Shown: positions 13,064 to 23,200 of the stretch, piece by piece
Numbering within the stretch: position 1 is the first letter of the stretch
Layout: every line of letters begins with the position of its first letter
NCBI RefSeq assembly: GCF_031877795.1
Contig: NC_133971.1
Span: 62,184,463-62,248,462 of the forward strand
DNA: 64,000 nucleotides
Reading direction: 5' to 3'
Source: Strix aluco
Taxonomy: Eukaryota > Chordata > Aves > Strigiformes > Strigidae
Notes under the pieces: model-generated
Databases searched by the model: none
What the model was told of the DNA's origin: nothing
What the model saw: the letters and a program-made list of their open reading frames with translations, nothing else
Position numbers and translations under genes: made by a program

Positions 13064-14788
13064 GCTTTTGGAGCTGGGGATACAAAGGCTCTGAAGCTAA
13101 CTAACCTGACTGAGAAGGAGATACTGGCAGCGTACGAAGGAATTCGAGCTGCCTCGGAAGTGGTCGGCACTGAGACACAGCTCCTCCTGGCACCCCGACT
13201 GCCGGTGCTGGGATGGATGTTCAAAGGAAAGGCTCCCTCCACACATCATGCAACAGATGCCACGTGGAGTAAATGGGTTGCGTTGATAACACAACGGGCT
13301 CGAATAGGGAACCTCGACCGCCCAGGATTAGTAGAAATGATCATAAACTGGCCAGAGAGCAAAGATGCTGGGATGTCACCAGAACAGGAGGGGAAACGTG
13401 CTGAGGAGGCCCCACCATATAACGAGCTACCAGAGGAGGAGAAGCGATATGCCCTGTTCACTGATGGGTCTTGTCGCATTGTGGGAAAACATCGACAATG
13501 GAAGGCTGCAGTGTGGTATCTCACATGACAAACCACTGAAGCTGTTGAGGGACAAGGTGAATCGAGCCAGTTCGCAGAGGTGAAAGCCACCCAATTGGCT
13601 TTGGAGATTGCTGAGCAAGAAAAGCGGCCGAGGCTCTATCTCTACACTGACTTGTGGGTGGCGGCAAGTGCCCTGTGGATGTGGTTGCAGCAATGGAAAC
13701 ACAACAACTGGCAGTGCAAGGGCAGACCCATCTGGGCCGCTGAAGTATGGCAGGATATTGCAGCCTGGGTGGAGAACCTCGTTGTGAAGGTGCGCCATGT
13801 GGATGCCCATATACCCAAGAGTCGGGCCACTGATGAACATCAACACAACCAGCAGGCAGACCAGGCTGCTAAGATCGAAGTGGCTCAGGTGGACTTGGAC
13901 TGGCAGCATAAAGGTGAACTGTTCATAGCCCAGTGGGCCCATGAGACCTCGGACCACCAAGGCAGAGATGGAACATACAGGTGGTCTCGAGATCGAGGGG
14001 TGGACCTCACCATTGACACCATCGCAGGGATCATCCACGGATGTGAGACGTGTGCTGCAATCAAACAAGCCAAACTGGTGAAGCCCCAGTGGAACGAAGA
14101 TCGATGGATGAAATATAAATATGGAGAGGCCCGGCAGATCGACTACATCACACTGCCACAGACCCGCCAGGGTAAGCGCCACGTGCTCACAATGGTGGAA
14201 GCAACCACTGGATGGCTCGAAACTTATCCAGTGTCCCACGCCACCGCCCAGAATACCATCCTGGGCCTTGAAGACGGAGTCCTGTGGCGACACGGCACCC
14301 CAGAGAGGATTGAGTCAGACAATGGGACTCACTTCCGAAATAACCTCATAGATGCCTGGGCAGAAGAACACGGCATCGAGTGGGTCTACCACATCCCCTA
14401 CCATGCACCAGCCTCTGGGAAGATCAAGCGCTACAATGGACTGTTAAAAACTACATTGAGAGCAATGGGGGGTGGAACCTTCAAACACTGGGACACACAT
14501 CTGACAAAGGCCACTTGGTTAGTCAACACAAGACGATCTGCCAATCGAGCTGGCCCGGCTCAGTCAAAACTTCCACGTGTTGTAGACGGGGATAAAGTCC
14601 CTGTGGTGCGCATGAGGGATCTGCTGGGAAAAATGGTCTCGGTTAGTCCTGCGCCGGGCAAAGGCAAACCCATCCACGGGATTGTTTTTGCTCAAGGACC
14701 TGGGTGCACCTGGTGGGTGATGCAGAAGGATGGAGAGGTCCGATGCGTGCCACAAGGGGACTTGATTGTGGGTGAAAACACACCATGA
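13064..14788 (+). pseudogene. pol: ERVL-type pol, RNase H and integrase, one internal stop
   Basis: This frame is open from 13064 to the TGA at 14786-14788 except for one TGA at 13526-13528. RNase H shows its four acidic positions: FTDGS near 13460, AEVKA near 13577, YTDLW near 13640 and DAHIP near 13801. Integrase follows. Its zinc-binding end has two histidines (HETSDH, about 13940) and a CETC pair near 14044. The catalytic core has the first Asp in IDYITLPQ (near 14139) and the second in ESDNGTH (near 14310). Exactly 35 residues later the expected Glu is Lys (AAG at 14426-14428, in GKIKRYN). The C-terminal DNA-binding part is present and ends in GDLIVGENTP. The enzyme would normally cut and join viral DNA into the host genome; the Lys change and the upstream breaks make activity very unlikely. 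Confidence 0.9.
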
Positions 14789-14865
14789 ATTATACTGTGC
14801 TTTTGTTAATTTTTCTTTGTCAATGCTAATTGCTAAATGGCAGCTAGATGTGACGCACATGGTAT

Positions 14866-14884
14866 AGAATAAAAGGGTGGATTA
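14866..14884 (+). promoter_or_regulatory. probable polypurine tract region
   Basis: Just before the 3' LTR the sequence AGAATAAAAGGGTGGATTA is mostly purine, as expected for the plus-strand primer site of reverse transcription. The match is imperfect (it is interrupted by T), so the exact limits are uncertain. Confidence 0.55.
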
Positions 14885-15224
14885 TGTCCTGGTTTAGCCA
14901 GGATAGGTTAAGTTTCCCCAGCAGTGGGGGGAAGCTCTAGCCGGGTTATTCATATACCATGCTGATGTCACGTCCTGGCGCGAGCGCGGGAAGAATCGGT
15001 GATCGCGTGGGTTGGCGCAGCCGGTTCTCTCTTTGCTGTATTGGTATATACTTTGCTCTGTTCATTGTTATCACTGTTGTTCTTATCGTTATTGTTTGTT
15101 GTGCTGCTGTTGCTCTGTTGTATTAAACCTTATCTCAGTGTCGGGGCTTTGTATTTCACTCCCTTTGTGGGGGAGGGGCAGCGGCCGCGTGGTCTCAGAC
15201 CCCAGCAGGGATTAAACCACCACA
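14885..15224 (+). repeat. 3' LTR of ERVL-type provirus
   Basis: This 340-bp repeat starts TGTCCTGG and ends CCACCACA, matching 10335-10680. By hand alignment there are about 18 substitutions, a 1-bp indel and a 5-bp indel. The CRE palindrome of the 5' LTR is TGATGTCA here (14963-14970), a C-to-T change at its CpG. The TATA-like element and the ATTAAA signal are kept. Confidence 0.95.
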
Positions 15225-15229
15225 GATGC
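15225..15229. other. target-site duplication, right copy (GATGC)
   Basis: This is the second copy of the 5-bp duplication flanking the provirus, directly after the CA that ends the 3' LTR. Confidence 0.92.
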
Positions 15230-15625
15230 ATAGACTTAAGTTTGAGAGATCTTCTAAGAAAGGTAAATAAATTTCATCTAATAATCCATACAATAGGAAT
15301 ATTTCCTAATTTGGGGAAGCAGAGTACAGATGTATGAGTTTTGAGGCATACCGATGACTAAAGAAGTCCTTCTTTTTCTTCCTAAGGCACCATTTTTGAA
15401 TTCCAGGCCAATGTCTATAGGATCCCAGACATTATGAAATAAAACACGAAATAAACATATCCCACATTTAGCAGCAACTTCACCAGCCATGCTTCCATGA
15501 TACGTACACAGACTTCTTTTCAAACACTAAATTAGCATAACTGCCATATGAAATGGACACAACAAATGAATCAGACATGACAGCTCTAGTTGACATTATC
15601 CACAGCTTCTATAAGATCCAGGGAG

Positions 15626-16120
15626 TGTGGGGACTCGGAAGGAGTCCCTGCAAGAAAATGGATGTGTGAGCAATCCTGCATATGCGCAAGACTGGCAAAG
15701 CTTCAGCTTCAGCAAGGATGTGACGAGGGACTCTGAAAGCATGAGGAACCATGAGGAAGAACCCAGGAAGGTAAACAACTTCAGGGTGTTGGTCTGGGCA
15801 GAGAAGAAGTTTGTACAATGTCGATGTGGCAGTTCTCAGCCAATCAGAAGAGAGCTTAAGGAGCATGTGCAAAGCTAACTGTCCAATCAGAAAGAATTGT
15901 ACCATGTGATTATATCATGTGATTCTCACCTGCATTATAAAAGGCTTGTCCACCATATTAAAGTAGGCATTGCTTAATCACTGTGTGATTATCTGCATGT
16001 CTGTATCTCCCGCAAGGGAGTAATGGGTTGGTGATGTCATGCTCCACGGAGATTAAAGATGCGGACAAGCACTCACTTTGAAAACAACTCTCTTCATTAC
16101 TTATCTCTTTGTTACTGTCA
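15626..16120 (+). mobile_element. probable solitary LTR, different family
   Basis: The segment reads like a retroviral promoter unit. It may begin at TGTGGGGACT (15626). It has two CCAATCAG boxes (CCAAT at 15840-15844 and 15883-15887), a TATAAAA box at 15936-15942, and ATTAAA poly(A) signals at 15957-15962 and 16052-16057, with a T-rich stretch after the latter. It does not resemble the ERVL LTRs next door. I could not find a target-site duplication or fix the right end, which may lie anywhere from about 16075 to 16125. No internal retroviral genes adjoin it, so it would be a solo LTR left by recombination. A non-repeat promoter is the alternative. Confidence 0.55.
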
Positions 16121-18116
16121 GGTGTTATGTGGTGGTTTCAGCTTTGCCTAGAATGGACCAAGAGCAACTATTTATCCAGGATCAGTTATGACATGCAGCA
16201 AGGCAGCTGTCAGGAATGTAACATCCTAGACTTTCATAGCTGTTTCAGAAGTAAAAATGTGGTGACTTCATGAACAGCTGGAATGTTTTCTGAAGCAAAT
16301 TCAGAAAATACTTGCATTAATTTAGCAGTGTCCTCTTGGAAAGGACAGCTAATCCTGATGAAAAGTACTGTGGCATATGTGGGAGTTGGGTAGCTAATCA
16401 GCAGGTGTCTACAGTGCTTTTTTTTAAGATCATGCTAACATTCCTTGGGCAAGAGAGTCAGTTCAGGCTTGTGCTTCGTTTTCATATTGAGCTTTACACT
16501 CATGCGACAGAGCAGAATACTAATCAGTCCATCTTTAAATTTCTTATATGCATAGCATGCTCAGCTCTTTTTATTAGCCTACCCTCAAGAAATGAAGGTA
16601 CATCTGTTCTTCCAGCCTGAAATCAGCAAAACACAAAAAAATGTGCAACACACACAAGTGTGTCTAGCTTACACACTAATACCATCCTCTCATACTGCCA
16701 CAGTTCTTTCAGCATCAGCATAGTTGGTGTAAGGATGCACAGGGTTATTTCAGAGGTGCTTATCCTCTGTTATCTTTAAATTATTCCTGAAATATCTGGA
16801 ACGGCTGGAAAATCAATGGCCAATTTTATATTTTCTTATTTGTTACTCTACTTTTATTACACAGACTCTGTTCCTTGATCTGATTTCTCTTTGGTGGGTT
16901 CTTCTGTCCTATGCTCTGCAAAGACACTACCCTGAATGCATAGAATTCTCAGGAATCTCTCCTCAGTTATCAGCAAACTTGGAGAAACAGCTGTTCTTAT
17001 TTCCTGCTGGTGCTGGAGGCAGAAAATCCACCAGAACTTCTTTGTAGTTTAGCTGTGTCAGTTAACACACATTTCCCACCTAACTGCTGCGAAGATGGCT
17101 TGTTGAGATCTACCTTCACACTAACTATCTCTGCTCTGGAAACCAATGCTTCAGGTGCAGTGAAGACCCCCTGAAAGAGAATGCAGTAGGTATTTGAGGA
17201 CCTGACTCAAGATTCAGGTAGGTATTGCCAATCTGCTACATGATAGCACCAGCAGCAGTATCATTGCTGGCATTTTAGAGAACTTGGGTATATCTACCTG
17301 AGTTGTAGGCATGGCGGTAGCTGCACTGCAGACATTGCCATCAGGTACAACATGTTGCTGGCCCAAATTACAGTTTTCTTTCATGTTACTATAGATTTAT
17401 TGTGGTCATTGCCATTTTTATTTCTCTACCTCTCCTTCTATGATCACACACAAGACAGTCTGAATAATTTTCACTTTCTAGCAATGAACCTGATGCCACT
17501 CAGTGGGAATAAAACAGTACTGCAAGGAGTAGAAACTAGCATTTCTACAGCCTATGGGTAGAGAGGATCACTACATTGTATAAAACTCTTCTCAGCAACT
17601 CCTCTGTTGCTGCAGGCTGTGTAGACACACATCACTGTTCAGTGGGAAACAAAATGATGCCGAACTGATTTCAGTATTGAAATATATTTCATGTATTGAG
17701 AATACAGCTTACTAATTTATTATGTATCACCATCCATCAACTGTGGCAAAGCAACATTCTGCTCCAGAAAACAAACTGTGGCTTCTATGTCTGCACATAA
17801 GCACAACAGAAAATAAGAATTAGAAATGTTAATAATAACACTACTAAGAGATCAGTTTGCCTAAATCTTGAGCTCTTCATGTAGATGAAACACAGGATGG
17901 AAATGTCCAGAAAATAGAAACCAGGTACAAGCATAAGGCACAAACATTAGGGAGAAAACAAGTCACTGGACAAACAGAAAGGAAGATATGTTGAGAATAA
18001 GGAGAACTTACTCTGTGAAGATGGTATCAATAAGAGGAAAATCAATGAAAAGAATGGCTTACTATTCATGGCAAGGTAAAATTATTCTGGGAAAAGTTCA
18101 GGTGTTTGCTATCTTT

Positions 18117-18197
18117 CCTTGTATAAACCTGGATCCAGTTTATATAACCCAGTTATCCTTGTATAAACCTGGATCCTTTTATAAACCTGTAGGATCC
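18117..18197. repeat. short tandem repeat, CCTTGTATAAACCTGGATCC units
   Basis: The 20-mer CCTTGTATAAACCTGGATCC occurs exactly at 18117-18136 and 18157-18176. A shortened third copy (TATAAACCTGTAGGATCC) is at 18180-18197. The spacing is 40 bp for the exact copies. Confidence 0.85.
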
Positions 18198-18930
18198 AGA
18201 AATTATCCTACAGTTATTCCAGTTACTTCCTGAAATTGGTTCTTGGTAGGCAAAGAACAAATTTAAGACCAACTGTGGAAGTTTAAAGTTTTCAGACTGC
18301 TTAGCTTGATTAACTTCAGCACACAGCATGCAAGTCTTAAGAGTCATTAACAGTTCTTTTCACCAGTTTGTGGAAATTTAATGGAAAAGGCAAAAACGGT
18401 GCCTTTCTTTAGTAGGAAAAACAGCTAAAGACTCACAAACAAGTAAACTTAACTTCCATCCCTGGGGGAAAAAAATCCAAAAGTTAATATGCAGAAAACC
18501 TGAAACCAACAACCCCTAACATGGGTCTGTGTCAATGTCAAAGTAATTTCCTTCTATCACAAGTTAGCCAGCCTGGTGGACAAAGAAAATGCAGATGTTG
18601 TCTATCTTGGAGTTGTAGATCTTTGATAATATTCACTTGGGAAGCTCATGAGCAAACTAGTTTTGTTGAAAATACTGTAGGATTGATGCAAAACTGGTTA
18701 GAGATCTACATTTTGAAGACAAAACAGTCAACAATGGTCTTCAAAATGGATGTAAAGATGAATTAAAAGGGTTTCTGCTGAGGTCTGACCAGGATTCGGT
18801 ATGTATTAATACCCTCAGTAATTATTAGGCAGGTGATAAACAGATTACATCAATCTGGAAAAAACCCACATTTTGGAGCATCCATGTTAGTAATCCTAAC
18901 TACTCTTGATGAACTGAAGAAATATTCTAC

Positions 18931-18956
18931 GGGGGGCGGGGGGGGGGGGGGGGGGG
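18931..18956. repeat. G-run, quadruplex-prone
   Basis: Twenty-six bases are all G except one C at 18937. The run lies about 870 bp upstream of the TMEM38B start codon. The length may be imprecise because such runs are hard to sequence. Confidence 0.9.
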
Positions 18957-19229
18957 AATAAAAAAGGGATAAAGGTAAGGTATCATACTTACACCTGTAA
19001 AGTATAGTGACCTATGCATAACAACTGCCAGATGCAGCGACGTATGTCACAGAAGAAGCACAAGTGTTTTAGAAAAGGCTCTGGGAACCACAACCGATCT
19101 CAAGTGACTGTGCACCACGACTATCAGGATTTTGTAACAAAAGGCAAACAGAAGACCCTGTAGAGATGTTAAGTGTTCAGATGGGCAAAATACGGCTATA
19201 AAGATGAGGGACATCAAACATCTGCCACG

Positions 19230-20290
19230 TCCAAGACTGCCAGGACGAGGGGCAGGGAAATACATTTCAGGGTGAACACCCGTAGCAGCTGATGCCGAGC
19301 TGGGCCCACCGGGTGGGCACCGATCCTCCCTCCCGCGGGCCTGCAAACAGTCTGACCACCGGGAACGACACGGCTGGACCCAAGGCGGTTTGGACAAAGA
19401 GCTAAACGCGAAACTTTCACAAGCTCCCCTCCGGTCTTTGCAGAGGTTATCCAGAACTGTTCACGAGTAGGGAAGGTGGCGGGAACAGCCCTTGAGGGCC
19501 TGGGGAGGGCCTGACTGGGCTCAGCCGGACTAACGGAGCCAGGCAGCGCACAAGGACAAGCACACCGAGCCCTACGAGCGACAGCCGCCAGGAGGAACAG
19601 CTCCATGCCGCCACCTGAAGAGCGCCTGCCACACCACCGTCTTTACCGGCCCGCGACAGCCCCAACGGAGCCGACCGCCCCGCCCCGCCCCTCCCCGCCG
19701 CTGACGGCGGCCGGCAGGGGCCAAACTTCCGCTGGAGCGGCCGCTGTCGGCGCGCTGGGCAGAAGTTCTCCGGTCCTCTGTCCCGCCGCCGCCCGGCCAT
19801 GGAGTTATGGCAGGTGCCGCTGCTCTTCTCGCGCCTGCCTATGTTCCCCTTCTTCGACCTGGCGCACTATGTGGCCTCCGTCATGGCGCTAAAGGAGCAG
19901 CGGGGTGAGCGGGGTCGGTTGGCGCGGCGGGACAGAGCCCCTCCCCTTGTTCCCCTGTCGCCCCCCATGTTTCCCCGTCCGCCTCACCGTGTCCCCCGTC
20001 CCCCGGCCGGGCCAGGCCAGAGGCAGGAGCCGGGAAGCCCCCTGGCGCCGGCCGCCCCCGCCTCAGCCCCGGCTGGGCAAGGGTGGCCGCCGGGCAAGAT
20101 GGCGGGGGGTGCCTGAGGGGAGCCGGAGTGCCCGGAGCGGGGCTGCCCGCGGAAGCGCGCCTGGGCCGGGGGGTGCCGGGAGGTGGCCGGGGTGATCAGC
20201 GTTTGCCCGGGCTTTGCCGCTGGGTCTCTGTGGGAGCTGCAGGTGCCTCGCCCAGGGTGGGGTGTTAGAGCACCTCAGGGGTCGTTTCCC
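19230..20290. promoter_or_regulatory. TMEM38B: CpG island and promoter of TMEM38B
   Basis: G+C and CpG density rise sharply compared with the AT-rich flanks and surround coding exon 1. No TATA box is obvious upstream of the ATG at 19799. This fits a TATA-less housekeeping promoter with dispersed start sites. The long open frames on both strands here (for example 19447-19800 minus) are consequences of high G+C and not genes. The transcription start cannot be fixed from sequence alone; it probably lies in about 19600-19795. Confidence 0.8.
19799..19904 (+). CDS. TMEM38B: TMEM38B coding exon 1
   Basis: Encodes residues 1-35 and the first base of codon 36. The ATG at 19799 is the first in frame with [15 protein letters not shown] and lies in a G+C-rich leader. 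The donor is CGGG|GTGAGC. The N-terminus [12 protein letters not shown] is about two residues shorter than the mammalian form. Confidence 0.93.
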
Positions 20291-23200
20291 TCGAGGCCTG
20301 CCCAGCCTGCAAAATGCTAGAAAGTGGTGGGGGTATTTTGGTTTTTTTCCTCACTACTTTCGTATTTTGTTTTTAATGACAGTGAATGGCTAAACCTCAG
20401 TTCCAGTGCGTACTCCCACCAAATCTCAGGTGGCATGTGTTTCGTTTGGTGTAGTGAGAGGTTTGCCAGCGCTTCTCATGGCTTCTAAAGCGAGAGCCCC
20501 CTGATCATAAGTTCCAGCTTTTACACCGAAGCATTGCGTAGACCTGCTGTTGGGGGCTCGGCTGGCATCTCTGGCCCTGCTGGGTGCTGTTCTCACATCA
20601 AAATCCAGATGTTCTCTGTTAGTCCATAAGCATGCAAGTAAATTTGTCTCCAGTCTTCATTAGTCCGTCTGTCAGTAAATAATGTCTAATTGACTGCAGA
20701 AACCACATAGGAAGCACCCAGCTGAACTTTTTCTGCTTTCTCAGAACTAGAGGCACTGGTGAAATCAACCAGGAGTCTTGTTGAAAACCTTTCTGGAGTT
20801 TTAAGATTTTAAAAGTCCCAAGAATAAAAGGCCCGAACTCTCTGAAGTTGGGTTTATGCATGCAAAGAAGGAATGCAGATCACAGGCTGATGACTTGCTG
20901 TCAGGTATTACATCTGAGAGGTGAGAGGAGAGCTGTTCAACTCATGGGTTTATATCTTTCACACATCCTACATATGCAGGAAGGTGTTAAGGCAATTCTG
21001 TCTTCTAGGAAACACAGCTTGGGAATCTAATGGGCAGGTTGTGTGCTAGTGACTTTTCATGTTGTACCCACAGATCGTAAAATTAAATTAGGAAAGTTTT
21101 TCACTCCCAGTAACAGGATTCTGGATTTTGTATGAGTGCATATAATGACACTTGAATCTCTGCATGCTCTTTTCCAGAAAATCTTTTGCATTATGGTTGT
21201 TAACCCCAAGCCTAGTTTTTAGTTGTCACAAATGTAGAGACTAGCCTTGTTTTAATGTTTAGAATAACTACATGTGGTGTGGCTTTGGACTGTAACAGTA
21301 ACTGTGCATCCCAGCTCATAACTGTGTAGGAAACTAAGATGACTTTCAGGATTATCGTGCAGATTTGGGAGATTCTGCTTGCTTCAGATTTTTAAGGCTC
21401 TGTGCTGTTTGTTTTGTGAGAGCTTGTTCTTTGGTGCTTTCATAAATGTGTCAAGGTGAATTTTTACTTCCTGCTGAGTAAGTGCACTTAGCAGACTGTG
21501 AACACTGATATAAAATGATTATGTGGGCTACTGTCTTCACCAAATTTTGTTACTACTGCTAAAATTGTTTCTGGGTGCTGACTTGTGGCATTGTGTAATA
21601 TAACTGTTCCATTCAAAAAGGGACTTTCTGTCTAAAGGTATTTGACATTATCAAGCACTGCCTTGATGTGGAATGGACACACTTAAAGATCAGGATGAGA
21701 GGAGTCTCTGGTTTGCTAACGTCAGCATAGCTTTAGTGGGACAACACTTCTGGACAGTAGAAGTGTGCTGTCAGAAGTCTGGACAGATCCATGCTGATAA
21801 ATTTTTTCTTTTTGGCTTAATAACTGTAAAGTTCAGAACTTTTGAGTATCCTCTAATACTTCTTACTCAAAATGAGAAGCTCAAACCTATCAAAGAGAAT
21901 ACAGCACTCTCAATACAATTCACTTCAAACAAAAGTATTAACAAGATGCATGCTGGTCTGTTGCTCACTTGCAAGCAGTTTGAACTGAATATTAAATCAT
22001 AACAGAAAAAGCAGTCATTATGAAATACTCAGGATGGATATACTATCCTTGATTAATATTCTCTAGGCATTACTATATATTCTTTTTGGAAACTTAGAAC
22101 AGTAGCTATATTTCACAGTGTAACTGAGTAACTTCAAGTGGCTGGTGGTATAAGAAGTATGTGGTCAAGCCAGAGCCATGTTTGGTTTATCCTGGCTCAC
22201 TGTCTCACTAAAATACCAACCCCCCCCCCCGACTGCTTAAAATCAGATTCAGTGTGGGTATTTGTATCATGGATGGGTACACACTAACTGGGACTTTTCC
22301 AGTCCTTCTAGCTAGATTTTCTGGCTCATTTGTGAGTGCTGACGCACTACAGCAGTGACAACCAACTTGTTGCTTTCTGTGTGTTTTAACCGAAGAGTTC
22401 TTGGGTAGTGTGCTTAGGATTGCTTAGGAGTTGCTCATTTGTAACTTCAGTCAGTTGTAGATCTGGCAATTTTCTTTTTTGGGGATGGAGGGACAGAAAA
22501 AGGTATTGAGGTTGAGGATGTGTCAAACTGGGGAGGAATATGCTGGTTTTGTTCTTGCAAGTTTTCTGTGACACGATTCTGGTGATTTGAAGAGAATTAG
22601 TTTTTTAGACATAGTTTTGCTAAATTAAATCTGACTCTAAATCCTTTAGCTTAATTGATATTATTATATATAGTTGAATAGGGGTGCTATAAAAACTTCT
22701 ACAAGTCCTTCTGGTTTGCTCTTTAGATGTGCATGTGGTATGTATTGCTGATTGTCTATTTGGAACATGTTGGAAAGGTTAAATCAGACCTTATCCTACT
22801 GATAGAAATAGTTTGCTGCAAGGTTTTTTTAATTACTGTGGTCTAGAAACAACATTTAAAACTGTGTTCAACAGTTGTCCTTGCATTTTGAAACCTTATC
22901 TTTACATTCTAAAACATACCATTTGTAGGACTAGTGGCCTTTTGGCAGATCATATTTTGCATGGTTGTATGATGCCTCATTAGTTTTACAGGGTGCATCA
23001 GAGGACAAATATAAGTGACCGCTTGTTGAAAAACATGTGACTCGCTTAAAATTGAGTTTGTTTTCTGAAAGGTTACATCCAAGTCATAATTTAGGTAGCA
23101 ACAGTAAGATGAGCTTTAAATTAGTATCAGCATTTTTTTCTTCTTTGCCTTCTATGTTGGGTATATTCCTTGTTAGGAAACAGCTGTGAATTGTTAAATA

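Larger units (their letters stand above)
10330..15229 (+). mobile_element. ERVL-type endogenous retrovirus, internally deleted
   Basis: This is a complete insertion bounded by a perfect 5-bp duplication, GATGC at 10330-10334 and 15225-15229. The provirus itself is 10335-15224 and starts TG and ends CA. The order is 5' LTR, primer-binding site, gag, a shortened pol (end of RT, RNase H, integrase), purine-rich tract and 3' LTR. Five-base duplications and this integrase type fit class III (ERVL) elements. Protease, dUTPase and the RT palm are absent, and no envelope gene fits between the pol stop (14788) and the 3' LTR (14885). Gag carries three nonsense codons and pol carries a frameshift and one nonsense codon, so this copy is not autonomous. 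The two LTRs differ at about 18 sites plus two indels by hand alignment (about 5%), so the insertion is old but not ancient. Confidence 0.93.
16130..19230. other. intergenic stretch upstream of TMEM38B
   Basis: No gene recognised. It contains a short imperfect tandem repeat at 18117-18197 and a G-run at 18931-18956, both listed separately. Confidence 0.55.

Noticed and set aside
14788..14885. Envelope gene in the provirus
   Set aside because: Fewer than 100 bases separate the pol stop from the 3' LTR.
1..19798. TAL2 or another gene expected near TMEM38B in vertebrates
   Set aside because: No basic helix-loop-helix motif or other neighbouring gene is visible in any frame upstream of TMEM38B.
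19447..19800. Minus-strand 117-codon frame upstream of TMEM38B, as a divergent gene
   Set aside because: It sits in the CpG island, has low-complexity Gly/Arg/Pro content, and shows no domain.
21673..22002. The 109-codon frame sharing a peptide with a minus-strand frame at 24946-25221, as a duplicated gene
   Set aside because: The shared peptide is just the translation of the 89-bp inverted repeat. There is no other similarity and no gene structure.
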